This document shows positions 6,480-11,170 of a DNA stretch of 11,170 nucleotides, piece after piece. The notes under the pieces are model-generated. The model saw nothing but the letters and a program-made list of their open reading frames with translations. It had not been told where the DNA came from and searched no databases. Source of the DNA: Acidobacteriota bacterium (GTDB taxonomy: Bacteria; Acidobacteriota; Terriglobia; UBA7540). Location: positions 1 to 11,170 of the forward strand of contig JAJYHU010000121.1 of assembly GCA_021784615.1 (NCBI GenBank), in the 5' to 3' direction. Positions within the stretch are counted from its first letter, which is position 1. Each line of letters opens with the position of its first letter. Both the position numbers and the translations under genes were made by a program.

Positions 6480-9416
6480 ATGCGCGATCTGAACCCCGAA
6501 CAACGGAAAGCGGTTGAACACGGCGACGGCCCCCTGCTGGTCATCGCGGGACCCGGAAGCGGCAAAACCCGCGTGATCACCACGAGAATCGTGAATCTTC
6601 TTGAAAAGGTTCCCGGGCTCCGGCCGGAAAACATTCTGGCGCTGACTTTCACCGACAAGGCCGCCGGAGAAATGAAGAGCCGGGTCAAGGAAGCGCTGCC
6701 GGACCTGGATACAAGCCCTCACATTTCCACCTTTCACGCGTTTTGTTACTCCGTGCTCCGCCAGCGGCATTTTGAGCGGAAACTGCTCGACAAAGTCGAC
6801 GTCTGGATATTCCTGCGCCGCAGAATGGATCAGCTGGGCCTTGAGTACTACCAAAAGCTTGCGGCGCCCGGCGCCTTCCTGCACGATCTGAACGATTTCT
6901 TCTCGCGCTGCCAGGACGATCTGGTGGGACCCGAGGAATTTGAGGCCTTCGTCCGCAAACTTGAAAACGAGTTTCGCGCGCGCGCCCCCGTACTGGATTC
7001 GGCAGAACGGAGGCTCCAGGAAGAAGAGCTCCGCAAGCAGCAGGAACTGGCCCGTGTTTTCCGCACCAGCCGGGAACTGATCGAGGAAGCTGGCGCATCG
7101 AGCCTTGGCAGCCTGGTCAGCGAAACGGTGCGGCTTTGGGAACGCGAGCCGGAAACCCTGGAGCGCTACCGCCAGGAATTTCGCTACGTGCTGGTCGATG
7201 AGTTTCAGGACAGTAACTACGCGCAGGTCCAAATGCTGGCGCGCCTGGTTGCGCCGCCTCACAACATCGTGGCGGTTGGGGATGACGACCAGGCTATCTA
7301 CAGGTTTCGGGGCGCCGCGCATGGCTCGCTGACCATGTTCAACCGGGCGTTCCCCGGCGCGGAAGTCGTCTTCCTCAATCGCAACTATCGTTCCACTAAA
7401 AAGATCCTTCGCGCCTCTGACGCCGTGATCGAGCGCAATCACCATGAGATCGCAAAACCGCAACTCACGACCGGCAACCCGGAAGGAGCAAACGTTCTGC
7501 TGCTCTCTTCGCCGGATTACTTGGTTGAGGCCGAGGGGATCGCGGCGCTGGCCGAAGACCTGCTCAGAAAAGGCATGCCGGCGCGCGACATTGCGATTCT
7601 CTACCGCGCCCATAGCCACCGCGATCTCGTAGTCCGTGAATTTCGCCGCAGAAAAATTCCCTTCGTGATCCGCGGGCTTTCCCTGCTGTCAACCACGGTG
7701 ATTCGCGACTTGCTGGCCTACTTGCGCCTGGTCCATTCCGTCCACGACAACATCAGCCTGACGCGGGTGCTCTTGCAGCGTCGCTGGCAATTCCCTGAAG
7801 CCCTGGCGCTGGCCGTCCGCAAGAGGGCCGCAAAAAATCGCTGTTCGCTTGACGACGCGATCCGGGAAATGGAGGGCTCGCTCTTCAAGGAAGAGCTGGA
7901 GCAGACGCGCTGGCGGGAATTGAAATCCATTCTCCGGGAACTGAGGAAAAAAGCTGAACATATTCCGGTCACTTCAGTTTTCGACCGGATGACCGAGCGC
8001 CTGGAACTCAGGTTCCTTCCGGAGAGCGCCGACGCGGCCTATCTCGAAGCCTTCAGAAAATTCCTCGAGAAGTGGGAGGAGAAGAGTGAAACGCGCAAGC
8101 TCGGGGAGTTCATGGAATATTTCGGATACTTTCTCGAGGCCGGAGGAAAGATTGAAGCGCCCGATCCCGCCGGACCTTCAAACGCCGTTCAGATGATGAG
8201 CATCCACTCGGCCAAAGGTTTGGAATTTCCCGCGGTTTTTATTCTGAGCGTGGCGGCTCGGCGCTTTCCCCACAGCGAGCAGAAACCCGTCATCGAATTT
8301 CCCGGCGAACTGCGCAAGGGACCGCCGGCTCCGCCCAACATTCACCTGGAAGAAGAGCGGCGGCTGTTTTACGTGGCGATGACGCGCGCTCGCGAGAAGC
8401 TTTACGTTTCCGCGGTCGGCAAAAAAGGGAAGAAGGCTTCTATTTTCATTGACGATCTGGTTTCCGATCCGGCGGTAAGCGCCAAGGACATCGAATCGAT
8501 TGATCTCGAGGGCGCCGCGCAGAACGCCGAGCTCTCCAAGCGGCCCGCGCGCGCTGCGGCTAGGAGCGAGGGCGAGGCCCAGCAAAATCTTTTCAGTGAT
8601 CCGGCTCCCACTCCGGCCTCGGTGCATCCGCCGCTGGCCGAATGGGCGCGCGGCGCTCCGGTTGTGCCCACCGACGGGAAGCTGCGGCTGAGCGCGACCG
8701 CCGTCGAAACTTATCTCGAATGCCCGCTGAAATTTAAATTCAGCCACCTCTACCATATTCCGACGCGCCCGCAAGCGGCGCTGACGTTCGGCAATATCAT
8801 GCATCAGGCGGTCCGCCATTACTTCATGCTTCGCAAGGAAGGAGAAGTCTCATTTGACGATCTGAGCGAGTTCTATCTTCGCTCATGGAAGAGCGCGGGC
8901 TTTCAGGATGGTTATCAGGAGGAGACCTATAAGAAATCCGGGCTCAGCCAGCTTCGAGGCTTCGTCGACCGGCACAACGCCGTCCCCATCGCTGCCGCAA
9001 CGGTGCAAATGGAAGTCCATTTTGAAGTTGACCTTCAGGACGTGGTTCTCGAAGGCCGAATCGACCAGATCACTCCTTCAAGCCCGCAGCCGTCCAGCGA
9101 GGTCGAGTTGGTGGACTACAAGACGGGACGGCCTCGCTCCCAGAAGGACGCTGACAAGAGCACGCAACTTTCCGTGTACGCGCTGGCCGCCCGGCAACAA
9201 CTGGGACTCCAGCCTCGCGGGCTGATATTCTACAACCTGACGAACAACCAGCCGGTCTCAACCGTCCGGACCGAGAAGGAACTGGCGGAAGTTCGGCAAA
9301 AGATTTTGGATGTGGCCCAGGAGATCCGCCGGATGGTTTTTCCTCCCACGCCGGGATTTGTGTGCAGGTATTGCGAGTTCCTTCCCATCTGCCCGGCTCA
9401 CGAGGAGGAATTTTGA
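6480..9416 (+). CDS. UvrD/PcrA-type helicase fused to Fe-S PD-(D/E)XK nuclease (AdnB-like)
   Basis: The 978-residue protein is a superfamily 1 helicase with an extra ~240-residue nuclease domain. Helicase: Walker A G24-P-G-S-G-K-T30, T-F-T-D-K-A-A (motif Ia), S-T-F-H-A, Walker B D240-E-F-Q-D244, G-D-D-D-Q (D268-Q271) with Y-R-F-R-G, N-Y-R-S (motif IV), S-I-H576-S-A-K-G-L-E-F (motif V) and V-A-M-T-R636-A-R (motif VI). A disordered Ala/Pro/Ser-rich linker (about 665-735) leads to a RecB/Cas4-type nuclease with H775, D862 (R-I-D-Q), D879-Y-K881 and Q896-x3-Y900. Four cysteines, C748 before the domain core and C962-x2-C965-x5-C971 at the end, form the iron-sulfur site seen in AddB, AdnB and Cas4. 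Such enzymes unwind and resect broken DNA for recombination. The start is ATG 6480 with GGAG 7 bases upstream; the frame is open for about 700 bp before it, but that is antisense to eno. rmuC follows after 81 bp and is probably in the same operon. No AddA/AddB or AdnA partner is in the window. Confidence 0.93.
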   Translation: MRDLNPEQRKAVEHGDGPLLVIAGPGSGKTRVITTRIVNLLEKVPGLRPENILALTFTDKAAGEMKSRVKEALPDLDTSPHISTFHAFCYSVLRQRHFERKLLDKVDVWIFLRRRMDQLGLEYYQKLAAPGAFLHDLNDFFSRCQDDLVGPEEFEAFVRKLENEFRARAPVLDSAERRLQEEELRKQQELARVFRTSRELIEEAGASSLGSLVSETVRLWEREPETLERYRQEFRYVLVDEFQDSNYAQVQMLARLVAPPHNIVAVGDDDQAIYRFRGAAHGSLTMFNRAFPGAEVVFLNRNYRSTKKILRASDAVIERNHHEIAKPQLTTGNPEGANVLLLSSPDYLVEAEGIAALAEDLLRKGMPARDIAILYRAHSHRDLVVREFRRRKIPFVIRGLSLLSTTVIRDLLAYLRLVHSVHDNISLTRVLLQRRWQFPEALALAVRKRAAKNRCSLDDAIREMEGSLFKEELEQTRWRELKSILRELRKKAEHIPVTSVFDRMTERLELRFLPESADAAYLEAFRKFLEKWEEKSETRKLGEFMEYFGYFLEAGGKIEAPDPAGPSNAVQMMSIHSAKGLEFPAVFILSVAARRFPHSEQKPVIEFPGELRKGPPAPPNIHLEEERRLFYVAMTRAREKLYVSAVGKKGKKASIFIDDLVSDPAVSAKDIESIDLEGAAQNAELSKRPARAAARSEGEAQQNLFSDPAPTPASVHPPLAEWARGAPVVPTDGKLRLSATAVETYLECPLKFKFSHLYHIPTRPQAALTFGNIMHQAVRHYFMLRKEGEVSFDDLSEFYLRSWKSAGFQDGYQEETYKKSGLSQLRGFVDRHNAVPIAAATVQMEVHFEVDLQDVVLEGRIDQITPSSPQPSSEVELVDYKTGRPRSQKDADKSTQLSVYALAARQQLGLQPRGLIFYNLTNNQPVSTVRTEKELAEVRQKILDVAQEIRRMVFPPTPGFVCRYCEFLPICPAHEEEF

Positions 9417-9497
9417 AGTCGTGATGCTTGTGGAGCAATTTTCGTTTCGTCCCATCGCGCTTGTTGAGCAACCGCGTCCGAAAAGGAGAAGCAATCC

Positions 9498-10889
9498 ATG
9501 AATCCGTGGGTCTTGTTAATTGTCGGCGCCGTCTTCGGAGGAATCGTTGGATGGCTCTTGAGCGCCCAGCGACAGACCTCCGCGCTCGCCGCCCAGCAAA
9601 TCGAGGCGGAAAGCAAAGCCAGAGTGGCGGAGAGCACGATCGCCGAACTGCGCTCGAGGGTTGAAGAAGTCCAGGTGAAGCTTGCAGGTAACGAACAGGA
9701 AGTGAGAAATGAAGCCAAGTTGCGCGTGGCCGCGGAAACCCGGCTCCAGGAAGCGCAGGCCAACCTGGAAGAGCAAAAGCGCCAGATCGAGGAAGCGAAA
9801 AGCAAACTTGCCGACGCCTTCCAGGCGCTTTCAGCCGAAGCCCTAAAAAGCAACAACCGGGCCTTTATCGAGCTGGCGGCCCAAACCTTTGAAAAGATTC
9901 AGGCGCAGGCCAAAGGCGACCTTGAAACGCGCGAGAAAGCAATTGAAGGATTGGTCGCGCCGCTTAAAGAATCCCTCAAGCGCTACGAGGAACAAATTCA
10001 GACGATGGAGCGGGTCCGGCAAAATGCTTACGGCTCTCTCGAAGAACAGCTTCGCAATCTGTCGAGCGTGAACCAGCAATTGCAAAAGGAGACGGGGACT
10101 CTGGCGAACGCGCTCAAGGGAGGGCCGCAGGTCCGCGGCCGCTGGGGAGAAATGACGCTCCGGCGCGTGGCGGAATTGGCGGGAATGTCGGAGCACTGCG
10201 ACTTTACCGAACAGGAAAATTTTGAATCCGATTCAGGCCGCCAGCGGCCGGACATGATCGTTCATCTGCCCAACGGCCGCGAAATTGCCGTGGACGCCAA
10301 GGCTCCGCTCCAGGCTTTTCTCGATGCGGCTGCGGCGCCCACCGAAGACGAGCGCAAGTCCAAGCTTGCCCGGCACGCGCAACTGGTTCGCGAGCGGATG
10401 AAAGAACTGGCGGCCAAGGCCTACTGGGACCAGCTCAATCCCGCGCCCGAAATCGTGGTGCTCTTTCTTCCCGGGGAATCCTTTTTCAGCGCCGCGCTCG
10501 AACTGGATCGGGGACTGATGGAAGACGGAATGGAAAAACACGTGGTGATTGCAACGCCCACCACGCTGATCGCGCTTTTGCGGGCGGTGGCTTTCGGCTG
10601 GCGCCAGGAGCGGATCGCACAGAACGCGCAGGCCATCAGCGACCTCGGCAAAGATCTCTATGACCGCGTGCGAACTTTTCTGGGCCATCTCGAGGGCGTG
10701 GGCGCGGCTCTCAAACGCGCGACGGACAATTACAACCGGGCGGTCGGGTCGCTCGAATCCCGCGTGCTGCCTTCCGTGCGCAAGTTCAAGGAGTTGGGCG
10801 CGGCCACCGGCGACGAGCTGGCGGAGCTCGAACCGGTTGATGAAGCGCCGCGAACCCTCACGGCTCCTGAGAGCGATTCATCGGAATGA
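9498..10889 (+). CDS. rmuC: DNA recombination protein RmuC
   Basis: RmuC limits recombination at inverted repeats in E. coli and belongs to the restriction-endonuclease-like fold. The 463-residue protein has one N-terminal membrane segment (about 4-21). A long charged coiled coil follows (about 22-115, continuing around 150-200), then the conserved core G-R-W-G-E218, R-P-D252-M-I-V-H-L-P-N-G-R and V-D266-A-K268. E218, D252 and D266-x-K268 fit a PD-(D/E)XK active site, although cleavage by RmuC proteins is not firmly shown to my knowledge. Family segments A-Y-W-D-Q, E-I-V-V-L-F-L-P-G-E and A-T-P-T-T-L-I-A-L-L-R-A-V follow. The acidic tail after ~445 is unconserved. ATG 9498 has AAAAGGAG 9 bases upstream. 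The 81-bp spacing to the helicase-nuclease gene on the same strand and the shared theme of DNA-end processing suggest one transcript. The likely location is the inner membrane with the core in the cytosol. Confidence 0.95.
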   Translation: MNPWVLLIVGAVFGGIVGWLLSAQRQTSALAAQQIEAESKARVAESTIAELRSRVEEVQVKLAGNEQEVRNEAKLRVAAETRLQEAQANLEEQKRQIEEAKSKLADAFQALSAEALKSNNRAFIELAAQTFEKIQAQAKGDLETREKAIEGLVAPLKESLKRYEEQIQTMERVRQNAYGSLEEQLRNLSSVNQQLQKETGTLANALKGGPQVRGRWGEMTLRRVAELAGMSEHCDFTEQENFESDSGRQRPDMIVHLPNGREIAVDAKAPLQAFLDAAAAPTEDERKSKLARHAQLVRERMKELAAKAYWDQLNPAPEIVVLFLPGESFFSAALELDRGLMEDGMEKHVVIATPTTLIALLRAVAFGWRQERIAQNAQAISDLGKDLYDRVRTFLGHLEGVGAALKRATDNYNRAVGSLESRVLPSVRKFKELGAATGDELAELEPVDEAPRTLTAPESDSSE

Positions 10890-10948
10890 ATTTTGAATTG
10901 GGATTTTGCAGAAAGCCGAATGGCGGATCGGGAAGCGGGAAGCAGCGC

Positions 10949-10983
10949 AAAAAAATTCGGGGATGCATCGCTGCATCCCCGAA
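10949..10983 (-). terminator. Strong intrinsic terminator of the 25-codon gene
   Basis: A perfect 12-bp inverted repeat, TTCGGGGATGCA (10956-10967) and TGCATCCCCGAA (10972-10983), has a 4-base loop. On the - strand it is followed directly by seven T (10955-10949), the classical Rho-independent layout. It lies 29 bases after the stop codon of the small Lys/Ala protein gene. On the + strand the hairpin is followed by CGTTCTCTTT, so it may stop rmuC transcripts less well; rmuC ends 66 bases upstream of it. Confidence 0.9.
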
Positions 10984-11012
10984 CGTTCTCTTTCGATCTT
11001 GCGTGAAGAGGC

Positions 11013-11090
11013 TTACCTCTTCTTCTTGGCTTTTGCCTTCGGCGTTGCTTTCGCTTTTGCCTTTGGTTTTGCTTTCTTCTTTGCTGCCAT
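11013..11090 (-). CDS. 25-residue Lys/Ala-rich basic protein
   Basis: The gene runs from ATG 11090 to TAA 11013. The product has 25 residues: 12 Lys, 1 Arg, 8 Ala, 2 Pro, 1 Thr and the initiator Met, with no acidic or large hydrophobic residue. It begins M-A-A-K-K-K-A-K-P-K and ends K-A-K-K-K-R. The case for a real gene is its setting: AGGAG (11102-11098, within AGAGAGGAG) sits exactly 7 bases before the ATG, and a perfect intrinsic terminator follows 29 bases after the stop. The composition matches the Lys-Ala-Pro tails of histone-H1-like and AlgP-type bacterial proteins, so binding of DNA, RNA or another polyanion is the most likely role, but this is inference. It stands alone, convergent to rmuC. 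It could also be a leader peptide or a decayed remnant of a longer protein, but the start and terminator are too well placed for random sequence. Confidence 0.65.
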   Translation of the reverse strand: MAAKKKAKPKAKAKATPKAKAKKKR

Positions 11091-11097
11091 TTTTATT

Positions 11098-11106
11098 CTC
11101 CTCTCT
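11098..11106 (-). promoter_or_regulatory. Ribosome binding site of the 25-codon gene
   Basis: Read on the - strand the sequence is AGAGAGGAG followed by AATAAAA and the ATG. AGGAG is a near-full anti-Shine-Dalgarno match with an ideal 7-base A/T-rich spacer. It decides the start and is stronger than the site of any other gene in the window except perhaps eno. Confidence 0.7.
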
Positions 11107-11121
11107 AACTTCCTGAGTTCT

Positions 11122-11138
11122 CGTCAGCCAAGCTGACG
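11122..11138. repeat. Perfect 7-bp inverted repeat upstream of the small gene
   Basis: CGTCAGC (11122-11128) and GCTGACG (11132-11138) flank a CAA loop. It lies in what would be the 5' leader of the small-gene transcript, about 16 bases before its ribosome binding site, and could be an RNA hairpin or a protein-binding site. No T tract follows on either strand, so it is not an intrinsic terminator. Confidence 0.45.
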
Positions 11139-11150
11139 GAGCGCGTGCTC

Positions 11151-11170
11151 AGTCACAATGTATAGTGACT
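11151..11170. promoter_or_regulatory. Inverted repeat around a possible -10 box, at the window edge
   Basis: AGTCAC (11151-11156) and GTGACT (11165-11170) are exact inverted copies around the 8 bases AATGTATA. Within it the - strand reads TATACA (11164-11159), a possible -10 box identical to the one proposed for the G-[TA]-W repeat gene. It would start a transcript near 11152, about 60 bases before the small gene. The + strand reads TATAGT in nearly the same place. The right half touches the end of the window, so the full palindrome and any -35 box cannot be seen. Confidence 0.3.

Noticed and set aside
6423..7619. 398-codon open frame on the - strand
   Set aside because: It is antisense to the helicase motifs I-IV, which are clearly coding on the + strand; the product shows no domain. 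It is a GC-rich shadow.
10886..11136. Two + strand frames with Phe/Leu/Ser-rich hydrophobic tails resembling membrane proteins
   Set aside because: The hydrophobic stretches are only the complement of Lys/Ala codons of the 25-residue gene, and they read through a strong terminator hairpin.
1..11170. tRNA, rRNA, CRISPR or insertion sequence
   Set aside because: Reading both strands by eye, I found no T-loop-like tRNA ends in the gaps, no spaced direct repeats of 25-40 bp and no transposase motif; the gaps are all under 300 bp.

Overview
The window is a piece of a GC-rich (clearly above 50% GC by eye) bacterial chromosome carrying mostly housekeeping and DNA-repair genes. The gene content, the small Lys/Ala-rich protein and the intergenic heptamer repeats would fit a soil bacterium such as an Acidobacteriota member. 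That assignment is inference only: there is no rRNA gene or other phylogenetic marker I can place from reading alone. I see no rRNA, tRNA, CRISPR array, transposase or phage gene.

Left part (1-2590, + strand): the C-terminal end of a NagB-type glucosamine-6-phosphate deaminase is followed by a broken MFS transporter of the hexuronate/anion:cation symporter type. The transporter has a one-base frameshift right after its start codon and lacks about 110-130 codons in its middle. After a 169-bp gap with a short heptamer repeat comes an intact FAD-dependent geranylgeranyl-reductase-family oxidoreductase.

Middle part (2656-6332, - strand): first a small exported protein built from about six G-[TA]-W repeats (unknown function, own promoter candidate). 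Then comes a glycolytic pair transcribed in the order eno then gpmI, enzymes of two consecutive steps (3-phosphoglycerate to 2-phosphoglycerate to phosphoenolpyruvate). The 83-bp gap between eno and gpmI consists almost entirely of degenerate 7-bp repeats arranged as two opposed arms.

Right part (6480-10889, + strand): divergently from eno runs a two-gene DNA-repair unit. The first gene encodes a 978-residue UvrD/PcrA-type helicase fused to a C-terminal PD-(D/E)XK nuclease with a four-cysteine iron-sulfur site (the AddB/AdnB/Cas4 arrangement). It also has a QxxLF sequence resembling a sliding-clamp-binding motif in the linker. The second gene is rmuC, a membrane-anchored coiled-coil protein with a nuclease-like core. 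At the right edge, on the - strand, lies a 25-codon gene for a protein that is almost only Lys and Ala. It has a strong ribosome binding site and a textbook intrinsic terminator.

I found no clearly new multi-gene system. The best leads are the 25-residue basic protein, the G-T-W repeat protein, the Fe-S helicase-nuclease next to rmuC, and the heptamer repeat arms between eno and gpmI.
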